Under the pieces are notes generated by a model. That model did not search any database, was not told the origin of the DNA, and saw only the letters and a program-made list of their open reading frames with translations. Source: Amycolatopsis pretoriensis (GTDB lineage Bacteria; Actinomycetota; Actinomycetes; Mycobacteriales; Pseudonocardiaceae). From it: a stretch of DNA of 64,000 nucleotides. Both the position numbers and the translations under genes were made by a program. The DNA lies in the NCBI RefSeq assembly GCF_900107925.1, contig NZ_FNUJ01000001.1:248001-312000 (forward strand), in the 5' to 3' direction. Numbering within the stretch: position 1 is the stretch's first letter; every line of letters starts with the position of its first letter. Positions 8,482 through 16,105 of the stretch are shown one piece after another.

Positions 8482-9466
8482 CGCTGGTCCCGCGCACCAG
8501 GAGCCGGTGCGGGGCGACGACCGAGCGCGGCGGGCCGGGTTCGGCGGCCAGGCGGTCGAGGGCCAGCTCGGCGATCCGGTCCTTGTCCGGCGACACCGTC
8601 GTCAGGGCCGGGACGCTGAACCGGCCGTCCTCGATGTCGTCGAACCCGACCAGCGCCAGGTCCTCCGGCACGGAAACCCCGCGGTCCGCGGCCGCGCGCA
8701 GCGCGCCCAGGGCCAGCTCGTCGGTGAAGCAGAAGACGGCGTCGGGTGGCTCGGCCCGGTCGAGCAGCTCCAGCAGCGCGCAGTGGCCGTCGACGCGGTG
8801 CAGGCGCCGGACGGGCACCTCCAGGTCCGGGTCGGCGGGTACGCCGGCTTCCGCGAGCGCCTGGCGGTACCCGGCGAGCCGCTGGCGGGCGGTCGCGTTG
8901 AGGGAGCGCGGCTGGATGCCGAGCGCGGCGATGCGCCGCCGGCCGGTGGCGAGCAGGTGCCCGGTGGCCTCGCGCGCGGCGGCGACGTTGTCGATCGCGA
9001 CGTGGTCGACGCCCGCCGCGCCGTCGTGCTCGCCGAGCAGCACCAGCGGGACGGTGTCGGTGCGGGCGGCCAGCTCCGCGGGCGCCACGGCCCACGGGCT
9101 GAACAGGACGCCGTCGACGAGCTGGCTGCGCCGGCCGTGCAGCAGCTGCTTCTCCCGCTCGGCGTCCCCGTCGGTCTGGTCGATGAGGACGGTCAGCCCG
9201 CGGCGTTCGGCGATCCGGACGGTCCGCGCGGCCAGCTCGGCGAAGTACGGCGAGTCGATTTCCGGGACGACCAGGGCGATCAGGCCGGTCCGGCCGCGCC
9301 GCAGCGTCCGGGCGGCCATGTTCGGCCGGTAGCCCAGCGCGTCGATGCTCGCCTGCACGCGTTCGCGCGTCGCCGGGGCCACGTAGCGGAAGCCGTTGAC
9401 CACGTTGGACACCGTCCGCACCGACACCCCGGCGTGCTCGGCCACGTCCCGCAGTTTCGGGTTCAC
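8465..9466 (-). CDS. LacI-family transcriptional repressor
   Basis: A 333-residue regulator. The helix-turn-helix is at the extreme N-terminus (KLRDVAEHAGVSVRTVSNVV), then the hinge (YRPNMAARTLRRGRTG), then a periplasmic-binding-protein-like sugar domain with FSPWAVAP, GYRQALAEAG and the C-terminal VVAPHRLLVRGT. The GTG at 9466 gives the normal LacI start. It is divergent from the phytanoyl-CoA dioxygenase gene, and a 26-bp palindrome lies between them, so it most likely represses that gene and itself. The effector is unknown; LacI proteins mostly sense sugars, which is unexpected for a dioxygenase partner. Confidence 0.9.
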   Translation of the reverse strand: MNPKLRDVAEHAGVSVRTVSNVVNGFRYVAPATRERVQASIDALGYRPNMAARTLRRGRTGLIALVVPEIDSPYFAELAARTVRIAERRGLTVLIDQTDGDAEREKQLLHGRRSQLVDGVLFSPWAVAPAELAARTDTVPLVLLGEHDGAAGVDHVAIDNVAAAREATGHLLATGRRRIAALGIQPRSLNATARQRLAGYRQALAEAGVPADPDLEVPVRRLHRVDGHCALLELLDRAEPPDAVFCFTDELALGALRAAADRGVSVPEDLALVGFDDIEDGRFSVPALTTVSPDKDRIAELALDRLAAEPGPPRSVVAPHRLLVRGTSVTPAG

Positions 9467-9482
9467 GACCGCAGCGTACCTC

Positions 9483-9508
9483 TTGCAACGTGGCATGCCA
9501 CGTTGCAA
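9483..9508. promoter_or_regulatory. 26-bp perfect palindrome, LacI-type operator
   Basis: The half site TTGCAACGTGGCA is followed by its exact complement, with no spacer. The odd-even symmetry and the central GC-TGC-type core fit LacI operators. It begins 16 bp upstream of the LacI start codon and ends 40 bp before the dioxygenase start, so occupancy would block both promoters. Confidence 0.85.
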
Positions 9509-9548
9509 ACTGAAGTCGCCACGCCGTCGTGACGCCTAGGAGGTCCCC

Positions 9549-10388
9549 ATGACCACGAACCTGACCTCGCCGTTGCCCGCCGCCGACGTCGAGTCCCTGA
9601 CTCACCGGCTGCACGAGGACGGCATCATCGGCCTGCCCGGGGCCTTCCCCCGCGAGTGGGTCGCCCGGCTCGGCGAAGACATCGACACGGCGTTCGCCGA
9701 GGCCCGCGCCCGGCCGGACGGTGCGGTCGGCCGCGGCCCGAACCGCTTCTACGTCGAGATCCACCCCGAACAGCTGCGCGGCTTCGCCGACCTGGCCGGC
9801 CACCCGTGGATCACCGCGGTCGCCGAAGCCGTGCTCGGGCCGGACTACCGGATCGTCGAGGTCGGCTTCGACGTCCCGCTCGCCGGCGCCGTCGACCAGC
9901 CGTGGCACCGCGACTTCCCGATGCCCGAGGAGACGGCCCGCCACCGCAGGCTGAACTCGCTCGCCGTCAACGTGACCGCCGTGGACACCGAGGCGGACAT
10001 GGGCCCGTTCGAGATCGCGCCCGGCACGCACTGGGACGACGGGACCGCCTTCGACCACGGCATGTTCCCGCCGCGCGAGGCGTACCCGCGCTACCGCGAG
10101 CTGGCCGTCCGCAAGTTCCCGCGGATGGGCGACATCTCGATCCGCTCCGCGCTGACCGTGCACCGCGGCACCGCGAACCACTCGGCGAAGTCCCGCCCGG
10201 TCCTGGTGCTCGGCCTCGACGCACCGGGCGCGGGCAACGACGAGCGCCACGACACCGCCGTGACCCGCGAGTTCTGGGCGTCCCTTCCGGACTCCGTGCG
10301 GGCGCACCTGCACTGCCCGATCGTCGACACCCTGACGCCGATCACCCAGAAGCACACGATCGAAGGCCTCGTGATGGGTGATTCCTGA
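9549..10388 (+). CDS. Phytanoyl-CoA dioxygenase family Fe(II)/2-oxoglutarate oxygenase
   Basis: A 279-residue cytoplasmic oxygenase with the double-stranded beta-helix iron site: H120 and D122 in PWHRDF and the distal H205 in LTVHRGT, with the 2-oxoglutarate-binding arginine probably in KSRPVLVLG. The AGGAGG site is seven bases before the ATG. The family hydroxylates varied small molecules; the substrate is not predictable. Pairing with a divergent LacI repressor suggests induction by a sugar or sugar-like compound. The downstream 46-residue membrane gene follows after 40 bp. Confidence 0.85.
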   Translation: MTTNLTSPLPAADVESLTHRLHEDGIIGLPGAFPREWVARLGEDIDTAFAEARARPDGAVGRGPNRFYVEIHPEQLRGFADLAGHPWITAVAEAVLGPDYRIVEVGFDVPLAGAVDQPWHRDFPMPEETARHRRLNSLAVNVTAVDTEADMGPFEIAPGTHWDDGTAFDHGMFPPREAYPRYRELAVRKFPRMGDISIRSALTVHRGTANHSAKSRPVLVLGLDAPGAGNDERHDTAVTREFWASLPDSVRAHLHCPIVDTLTPITQKHTIEGLVMGDS

Positions 10389-10428
10389 CCGGATGTTTGC
10401 CGTCCCCGGCCCGGGGCATCAGGAAGTC

Positions 10429-10569
10429 ATGACTGAAGCAGGGATCACCGAAGTGTCGGGCCGGGCCGGGGTCGTCGCGGGGTTGCGCCGCGTGCTGCTG
10501 GCGTTCGGAGTGGGCGGTGCGCTCGCGTGCCTCGCCTGGATGGCGCTGTGGCTCGCGATGCACGTGTAG
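10429..10569 (+). CDS. 46-residue single-span membrane protein
   Basis: The start is an ATG with AGGAAG upstream. A polar N-terminus (MTEAGITEVSG) is followed by one hydrophobic segment of about 22 residues with Cys (AFGVGGALACLAWMALWLAM). It is 40 bp downstream of the dioxygenase and may share its transcript. It stops three bases before the convergent small gene. Function unknown. Confidence 0.55.
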   Translation: MTEAGITEVSGRAGVVAGLRRVLLAFGVGGALACLAWMALWLAMHV

Positions 10570-10572
10570 GCG

Positions 10573-10965
10573 CTAGAACTCGTCCGACGCGGTCAGCTCG
10601 TGCTCCAGCGAGTCGGCCCGGGCGACGACCGACTTCAGCGGGCGCTCGAACTCGTGCTCGATGCTGAGGTCCTCCAGCGGCACGGTGTGCTTGAGCAGTG
10701 CCACGCCGTCGACCACGGCCGCGCCGCCGACCGCCGAGTTGCCGGCCAGTTCGAGCAGGCGCCGCAGGTCGATCTTGTCGGCCCAGCCGACCGGTGAGGA
10801 GATTTCGACCCACGCGCCGCCGTGCAGTTCTTCCACGTGGTGCGCGGTCACCTGCTGCGTGCGGCCGTCCGGGCCCGCCAAGCGGAACCGGAGCCAGCCG
10901 TCGGTGTCCTCCAGGACCTCGTACCGCGTCCGGACATAGTTGATCACATCGGTCCAGGTGGTCAC
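10573..10965 (-). CDS. Small hypothetical protein, possibly YbjN-like
   Basis: A 130-residue soluble protein. The GTG at 10965 (VTTWTDVINYVRTRYEV) has GGAGAGG eight bases upstream; longer in-frame readings overlap ligA and look non-coding. The alternating strands and helices (WLRFRLAGPDGRTQQV, AWVEISSPVG, VALLKHTVPLEDLS) resemble the compact YbjN/type III chaperone-like fold, but this is only a shape-level guess. It is the last gene of the sialidase-PEP mutase-ligA operon, 58 bp after ligA. Confidence 0.7.
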   Translation of the reverse strand: MTTWTDVINYVRTRYEVLEDTDGWLRFRLAGPDGRTQQVTAHHVEELHGGAWVEISSPVGWADKIDLRRLLELAGNSAVGGAAVVDGVALLKHTVPLEDLSIEHEFERPLKSVVARADSLEHELTASDEF

Positions 10966-11023
10966 CCGTGCCGCCTCTCCCTCGGGCCTGCTGCGCGGTC
11001 GCAGCATCTCACGAGCCCCTGCC

Positions 11024-13045
11024 TCAGATGATCCCGGCTTCGATGAGCTGCGGCCAGATTTCACTCTGGTCGGCGACGGTCACCCCGTGCTTCTCGGCCT
11101 TGGTCAGTTTCGCGGCCCCGACGTCGGCGCCGGTGATGAGCAGGTCCGTGCTCGCCGAGACCGACGACGCGATGGTCGCGCCCGCTTTTTCGCACAGCCG
11201 CTGGAACGTCGGCCGGGGCACCTTCTCGCCGGAGCGCGGGTCGCTGATCGAGCCCGTGACGACCACGGTCTTGCCCGCCAGGGGAGCGCCGGCCGCGACG
11301 ACCGGCGGCAGGTCCTCCTCGCGGACGTCCAGCGAGACACCGCGTTCCCGCAGCCGCTCGAGTTCGGGCCGCAGCCGCGTGAGGTGTTCGATCAGCGACG
11401 CGGCGACCTTCGGCCCGATGTCTTCGACGGCGACCAGCCCGTCGGCCCCGGCCTCGACGACGTCCTCCAGTGACCCGAACCCGGCCCGGCACAGGCGGGC
11501 GGCGGTGCCTTCGGACGCCATCGGGATGGCGAGCCCGATCAGCGCCCGGCGCAGCCCGACCGACCGGCTGCCGTCAATCGACTCGATCATGCGCGTGGCC
11601 GAGACCTCGCCGATGCGGTCGAACTCCAGCAGCCGTTCCTTCGTCAGCCGGTAGAAGTCCGACGGGTGTTCGAGGTCGCCGGATTCGGCCAGCCGCTCGA
11701 TCCACACGCCGCCGATCGCGTCGATGTCCGCCGCGGCCCGCGACGCCCAGTGGATCAGCCGCCGCACGGTCTGCGCGGGGCAGGCGACGTTGGTGCAGAA
11801 CAGTTCCCGGCTGTTGCCCTGCTCGGTGAGCGGCTGCCCGCACGACGGGCATTCGGACGGGGGGACGATCTCCCGCTCGGCGCCGGTGCGCTTCGACGCG
11901 TCGAGCACGCCGGCCACGAACGGGATGACGTCGCCGGCGCGGCGGACCAGGACGGTGTCGCCGATCTTGATCCCGCGGGCCTTGATGACCTCCTGGTTGG
12001 CCAGGGTGGCGCGGGTGACCGTGGTGCCGCCGACGAACACCGGTTCCAGCCACGCGACCGGGGCGATCTTGCCGGTCTTGCCGACGTCCCAGCGGACATC
12101 GACGAGCATGGTGGTCTTCTCCTCGGCGGCGAACTTGAAGGCGAGCGCACCGCGCGGCGAGCTCGACCGGGTGCCGGCCGCGGCGTAGGCGTCCCGGTCG
12201 GCCAGGCGCAGGACGGCGCCGTCGAGGTCGTAGTCCAGGTCGCCCCGCCGCTGCTCGATCTCGCCGATCACCTCCTGCGCGGCGGCGGCGTCGGCGCACC
12301 GGCGCATGTCGGCCGCGGTGAAGCCGAGGGTGTGCAGCGCGCCGCCCAGGTCGGTGTCCGCGCTGTCGGGGTCGGTGTAGAGGTCGAAGGCGAAAAACTG
12401 AAGCCGCCGCTCGGCGACGGTGGCCGGATCCTTGGCCCGCAGCGTGCCGGCGGCGGCGTTGCGCGGGTTGATCAGCGGCTTGTCCGGGTGTGCCTCGTTG
12501 TAGGCGGCGAAGGTGGAACGCAGCATGACGGCCTCGCCGCGCACCTCGACCCGGCCGGGGGCGTCGAGCCGGTCGGGGATGCCGTCGGTGAGGGCGCGGA
12601 CCAGCACGGTGACGTCGTCGCCGGTCGTGCCGTCCCCGCGCGTGACGGCCCGCTGCAGCCGGCCCTCCTCGTAGACGACGGCGAGCGACAGGCCGTCCAG
12701 CTTCGGCATGACGACGACGGGCTGGCCGGGGAAGCGGCCGAAGAAGGCCTCGACCTGCTCGGGTTTGGTGGCTTTCTCCAGCGATAGCATGGGCCGCGAG
12801 TGCCGGATCGGCGCGTGCAGCACGGCCGGCGCGCCCACCTGGTCGAGCGGATTCGGGTCCGGCGTCAGCTCCGGGTTCGCCTCGACGAGCGCCCGCAGCT
12901 CGTCCTCGACCGCGTCGTACTCGGCGTCCGCCACGACGGGCGAACCCCGGTAGTAGGCGTCGCGGAGGACCACGATGCGATCGGCGAGCTCCTGAATGCG
13001 TTCCCGTGCTTCCACGGACAGGACATTACCGGGCAGCACCGACAA
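11024..13045 (-). CDS. ligA: NAD+-dependent DNA ligase, probable second paralogue
   Basis: 673 residues with the full LigA order: domain Ia (AYYRGSPVVADAEYDAVEDE), nucleotidyltransferase with the adenylated K115 in MPKLDGLSL, OB fold (RRAGDVIPFV), a four-cysteine zinc finger (CPSCG ... CTNVACPAQ), helix-hairpin-helix repeats (GVWIERLAESG, VEDIGPKVAASL) and a C-terminal BRCT (GKTVVVTGSISD). It seals nicks using NAD+. It is shorter than the usual 720-730-residue actinomycete LigA and sits behind a PEP-mutase gene, so I infer an additional copy rather than the housekeeping gene. The start is uncertain: TTG at 13045, seven bases after the upstream stop, or GTG at 13015. Confidence 0.92.
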   Translation of the reverse strand: MSVLPGNVLSVEARERIQELADRIVVLRDAYYRGSPVVADAEYDAVEDELRALVEANPELTPDPNPLDQVGAPAVLHAPIRHSRPMLSLEKATKPEQVEAFFGRFPGQPVVVMPKLDGLSLAVVYEEGRLQRAVTRGDGTTGDDVTVLVRALTDGIPDRLDAPGRVEVRGEAVMLRSTFAAYNEAHPDKPLINPRNAAAGTLRAKDPATVAERRLQFFAFDLYTDPDSADTDLGGALHTLGFTAADMRRCADAAAAQEVIGEIEQRRGDLDYDLDGAVLRLADRDAYAAAGTRSSSPRGALAFKFAAEEKTTMLVDVRWDVGKTGKIAPVAWLEPVFVGGTTVTRATLANQEVIKARGIKIGDTVLVRRAGDVIPFVAGVLDASKRTGAEREIVPPSECPSCGQPLTEQGNSRELFCTNVACPAQTVRRLIHWASRAAADIDAIGGVWIERLAESGDLEHPSDFYRLTKERLLEFDRIGEVSATRMIESIDGSRSVGLRRALIGLAIPMASEGTAARLCRAGFGSLEDVVEAGADGLVAVEDIGPKVAASLIEHLTRLRPELERLRERGVSLDVREEDLPPVVAAGAPLAGKTVVVTGSISDPRSGEKVPRPTFQRLCEKAGATIASSVSASTDLLITGADVGAAKLTKAEKHGVTVADQSEIWPQLIEAGII

Positions 13046-13051
13046 AAATGG

Positions 13052-13945
13052 TCAGCCGTCGCCGAAGCGGCCCGCGATGTCCTCGATCTCGGGCAGGCCG
13101 GCCAGGTTCGCGAAGTCGGTCAACCCCGGCAGGTCGTCGACCACCCTGGCCGGCGTGCCGTCCGCGGCGATCCGGCCGAGGACCGCGCGCATCGCCTCGG
13201 TGGCCGCGAGGAGTGTCGAGATCGGACAGATCACCAGCCGGAACCCCAGCTCCCGCAGGCGGTTCCGGCCCAGCGGCGGGGTCTTGCCGCCCTCGGCCCA
13301 GTTGAACAGCAGCGGCACGCCGCGGAAGACGTCGGCCACCCGCTCGATCTCCGCTTCGGACTGCAGCGCCTCGACGAACAGCATGTCCGCGCCCGCGTCG
13401 CGGTAGCGGCGGGCCCGGTCGATCGCCGCGTCCAGGCCCTCGACCGCCCGGGCGTCGGTGCGGGCGATCAGCAGGAAGTCCGGGTCGTGCCGGGCGGCGA
13501 CCGCGGCCCGGACGCGGTCGGCCATCGTCGCCGCCGGGACCACCCGCTTGCCTTCGAGGTGGCCGCAGCGCTTCGGGGCCACCTGATCTTCCAGGTGGAT
13601 CGCCGCGACGCCGGCGGCCTCGTACTCGCGGACCGTGCGGATCACGTTCAGCGCGTTGCCGTAGCCGGTGTCCGCGTCGGCGATCACCGGCACCTCGACG
13701 GCCTGCCGGAGCCGGCCCGCCGCCTGCACCATCTCGGTCATGGTCAGCAGGCCGACGTCGGGCCGGCCGAGCAGCGACGCCGTCGTGCCGAAACCGGTCA
13801 TGTACACGGCCGGGAACCCGGCCGCCTCGACCAGCCGGGCGCTGAGCGCGTCGAACGCGCCCGGCGCCACGACCGGCTCGCCGGCGGCCAGCAGTTCCCG
13901 CAGCCGGGCCGGCCCCGGCACCCGCGGACCCAGCAGATCGGCCAC
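13052..13945 (-). CDS. Isocitrate lyase/phosphoenolpyruvate mutase superfamily enzyme
   Basis: A 297-residue TIM-barrel enzyme. Metal and catalytic signatures are present: VIADADTGYGN, HLEDQVAPKRCGH with the catalytic cysteine, ARTDARAVEGLDAAI, and GAFDALSARLVEAAGFPAVYMTG at the start of the barrel (the last listed in two parts because it spans strand and loop). The family cleaves or rearranges C-C or P-C bonds of small acids such as 2-methylisocitrate, oxaloacetate or phosphonopyruvate. The GTG at 13945 has GGGAGG eight bases upstream, and that ribosome site overlaps the sialidase stop. It lies between sialidase and ligA; with a sialidase it might act on a pyruvate-type product, but this is speculation. 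Confidence 0.85.
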   Translation of the reverse strand: MADLLGPRVPGPARLRELLAAGEPVVAPGAFDALSARLVEAAGFPAVYMTGFGTTASLLGRPDVGLLTMTEMVQAAGRLRQAVEVPVIADADTGYGNALNVIRTVREYEAAGVAAIHLEDQVAPKRCGHLEGKRVVPAATMADRVRAAVAARHDPDFLLIARTDARAVEGLDAAIDRARRYRDAGADMLFVEALQSEAEIERVADVFRGVPLLFNWAEGGKTPPLGRNRLRELGFRLVICPISTLLAATEAMRAVLGRIAADGTPARVVDDLPGLTDFANLAGLPEIEDIAGRFGDG

Positions 13946-13950
13946 GGCGA

Positions 13951-15150
13951 TCACCTCCCGGCGGAGGCGTTCCCGAGCTGTCCCGGAGCCAAACGCACCC
14001 GCTCGAACACGATCTTCTCGTACGGGCCCGCCGTGCCCGCCTCGTACAGGACGCCCAGCGTGGCGGGGTCGGCCTGGACCAGGTCGGAGTAGGCGGCGGG
14101 CCCGGTGGTGAGCGTGGGGCCGGCGCGCCAAGTGCGCCCGCGGTCGCCGCTCAGCCGCAGCTGCATGACGGCGCGCGTGGCGGGGTCGGCCGGGCCCGAG
14201 TACACGAGCAGCCACGGGACGGTCGTCTGCAGGACGCTGCCCTCGACCTTCGTGCCGGACAGCGCCGGCTGCGGCTGGTAGGACTTCACCAGCGTATTCC
14301 CGCCGTCCACGCTGTAGCCGTCGACGCGGTGCTCGGCGGCGGAGCCCTGGTTGCGGCTGGAGAAGTAGAGGGTGCCGTCGGGCAGTTCGGTCGCGGTGGT
14401 CTCGTTCGCGGCGACGACGCCGTCGGTGCGGTCGTCGGTGAAGCCGATGCGCCAGGTGCGGCCGTTGTCGTCGCTGTAGAGGTCGTGGCCGCCGTAGTAC
14501 TTCGCCTCGGTGCCGACGTCGGCCGAGCCGGTGGGCGGGGAGCTGGAGTGGTTGGCGGGCACGACGATCCGGCCCGCGTGCGGGCCGTGGCGCAGCAGGG
14601 TGGCGTGCCCGGGGCCGGTGGCGTACCACCGCCAGCCGGGCAGTTTCGCGTCGGCGGTGATGTCCCGGGCTTTGCTCCACGTGCGCCCGTTGTCCCGGCT
14701 GCGCAGCACGAAGACGCGCCGGGTGTCCTGCGCGGACGCCTGGCCGGACATGATCTGCTTCTCCGAGACGAGTCCGTTGTGGACGGTCAGGAGGACGAGC
14801 TCGCCATCGCGCGCGAGCACCGGCGTCGGGTTGCCGGCGGTGGCGTCGCCGTTGCTGTCGACGACGGACAGCGGTCCCCAGGTGCAGCCGCCGTCGCGCG
14901 AGCTGCGCGAGACGGTCTGGATGGCCCCGGAGTCCCCGGCCGAGTCGCGCCGCCCTTCGGCGAAGGCGACCAGGGAGCCGTTCGCGGCCCGGACGACCGC
15001 GGGGATGCGGAACGTGTCGTAGCCGTCGGTGCCCGAGGTGAAGGGCACCGAGGAAGTGCAGCCGGGAGCCGCGGTGGCGGCGGGGATGAAGGGCAGGCCC
15101 AGGGTGGCGGCGGCCAGCAGGATCGTGCCGAGTCTGCGCATCGGGGACAC
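13951..15150 (-). CDS. Secreted exo-alpha-sialidase (GH33-like)
   Basis: A 399-residue exported beta-propeller. A signal peptide (MRRLGTILLAAATLGLPF, cleavage near ATAAPG) is followed by the FRIP motif (YDTFRIPAVVRA) carrying the first triad arginine and four Asp boxes, SRDGGCTWG, SRDNGRTWS, SDDNGRTWR and SGDRGRTWR. Family members release terminal sialic acids; the catalytic Tyr/Glu pair lies in the C-terminal half. The GTG at 15150 is ten bases after GAGGAGG; an ATG nine bases further in is the alternative. It heads a four-gene operon and has a tandem GACAT-N3-ATGTC site just upstream. Confidence 0.85.
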   Translation of the reverse strand: MSPMRRLGTILLAAATLGLPFIPAATAAPGCTSSVPFTSGTDGYDTFRIPAVVRAANGSLVAFAEGRRDSAGDSGAIQTVSRSSRDGGCTWGPLSVVDSNGDATAGNPTPVLARDGELVLLTVHNGLVSEKQIMSGQASAQDTRRVFVLRSRDNGRTWSKARDITADAKLPGWRWYATGPGHATLLRHGPHAGRIVVPANHSSSPPTGSADVGTEAKYYGGHDLYSDDNGRTWRIGFTDDRTDGVVAANETTATELPDGTLYFSSRNQGSAAEHRVDGYSVDGGNTLVKSYQPQPALSGTKVEGSVLQTTVPWLLVYSGPADPATRAVMQLRLSGDRGRTWRAGPTLTTGPAAYSDLVQADPATLGVLYEAGTAGPYEKIVFERVRLAPGQLGNASAGR

Positions 15151-15177
15151 CGGGGTTCGACCTCCTCGTCGAGGTAG

Positions 15178-15204
15178 GACATGGGATGTCTGACGTCCTA
15201 TGTC
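15178..15204. promoter_or_regulatory. Tandem 13-bp operator, GACAT-N3-ATGTC type
   Basis: Two 13-bp inverted repeats lie one base apart: GACATGGGATGTC and GACGTCCTATGTC (the second has one mismatch in its left arm). They are 28 bp upstream of the sialidase start, a position suited to a repressor. An exact copy of the motif, GACATCGGATGTC, precedes the polysaccharide lyase at 58153. Confidence 0.7.
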
Positions 15205-15318
15205 CGGCAAACCTAGGGAGGTCGCGCGCGCTCGTCAAGGTTTACGTTGCGCGCCGGGACGGCTACTTCCGGGCGGTGGGGTGGTGGACCCGGCTCGGCC
15301 GGCCGCGCGTGCGCAGGT

Positions 15319-15367
15319 CGCGAAAGTCGCATTCGGGACCTCCGACGCCCCGAATGCGACATTCGCG
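15319..15367. terminator. Stem-loop of 19-bp arms, terminator-like
   Basis: Arms 15319-15337 (core GTCGCATTCGGG) and 15349-15367 (core CCCGAATGCGAC) pair with one mismatch around an 11-base loop. It lies downstream of the minus-strand hypothetical gene at 15568 and upstream of the sialidase promoter, so it probably ends the former transcript. Confidence 0.75.
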
Positions 15368-15490
15368 GTATGCGGACCGGGTGGGGGAGGCTGTCAGCGC
15401 TCAGCAGGCTCGGTCACCCGAGCCGAGGGGCCGCCGGCACTCGCTAGGCTCGGCCGCGCGGACCGCGGGCAGCCGGCTACCAGCGCCCAC

Positions 15491-15536
15491 CCGGCGCTGC
15501 CGCCCGGACCCAGCCGGCGCTGCCGCCCGGACCCCA
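15491..15536. repeat. Two-copy 23-bp GC-rich tandem repeat
   Basis: The unit begins CCGGCGCTGCCGCCCGGACC and is repeated with a 23-bp period, followed by a degraded third piece. It lies in the 200 bp between the stop of the 15568 gene and the stem-loop at 15319; no gene is visible there. It could be slippage or leftover coding sequence. Confidence 0.6.
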
Positions 15537-15567
15537 GGCCGCCCGGACCCGCCCGATCGCTGCCCGG

Positions 15568-16014
15568 CTACCGCCGGCGCGTCCCGCACGGGCCGAAGTA
15601 CCGGCACTCCACCAGCGCGCGCACGTCGTGCGCCCGCGCCAGGGGCTCCAGCTCCTCCACCATCGCCGTGAGCGTCACCAAGTCCACGTGACCCGTCCCG
15701 GTCAGCGGGAACAGCCGCTCCCTCGTGTCGTGCTTCGCGCACCCGCTGCCGCGCAGGTTGCCCGCTGGGAGCACCCCGAACACCACTTCGCCCTCGTCGC
15801 CGAAGGTAAAGTAGCACTGCAGGACCATCGGTGTCGTGTCGCCGACTTCGTTGGTGCGCCGGCCGCCGAAGCTGGCCGGGTACGACCAGCCCGCCGTGGC
15901 GTCGTCGAGGAACTTGACGTCGGCCGGGCCGGTGTCGCCGTCGAGCCGCCAGCCCCGGGCCAGCAGGTGGTCGTGCACCTCGAGCTGGCGGGTGATGAGC
16001 AGCGTCGTGGTCAT
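15568..16014 (-). CDS. Hypothetical 148-residue protein
   Basis: The ATG start has GGAGG upstream (start MTTTLLITRQLEVHDHLLAR). The protein is soluble, with a beta-rich middle (GWSYPASFGGRRTNEVGDTT, MVLQCYFTFGDEGEVVFGVLP) and a C-terminal helix (VTLTAMVEELEPLARAHDVR) ending in CRYFGPCGTRRR. There is no signal peptide. I do not recognise the family. It is divergent from the FkbM gene and followed by tandem repeats and a terminator. Confidence 0.75.
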   Translation of the reverse strand: MTTTLLITRQLEVHDHLLARGWRLDGDTGPADVKFLDDATAGWSYPASFGGRRTNEVGDTTPMVLQCYFTFGDEGEVVFGVLPAGNLRGSGCAKHDTRERLFPLTGTGHVDLVTLTAMVEELEPLARAHDVRALVECRYFGPCGTRRR

Positions 16015-16092
16015 GCCCTCCAGTGTGGCCCACGCGGCCGTCCACGATCGGGTGACCTACCGATGGGGCTGGCTCGCGCGGGCCGGGACTGA

Positions 16093-16099
16093 TAAGCCT
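16093..16099 (+). promoter_or_regulatory. -10 element of a leaderless promoter
   Basis: TAAGCCT lies six bases before the GTG at 16106, the spacing expected when transcription begins at the start codon. There is no Shine-Dalgarno sequence, which supports this start for the FkbM gene. Confidence 0.5.
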
Positions 16100-16105
16100 C
16101 TGCGC

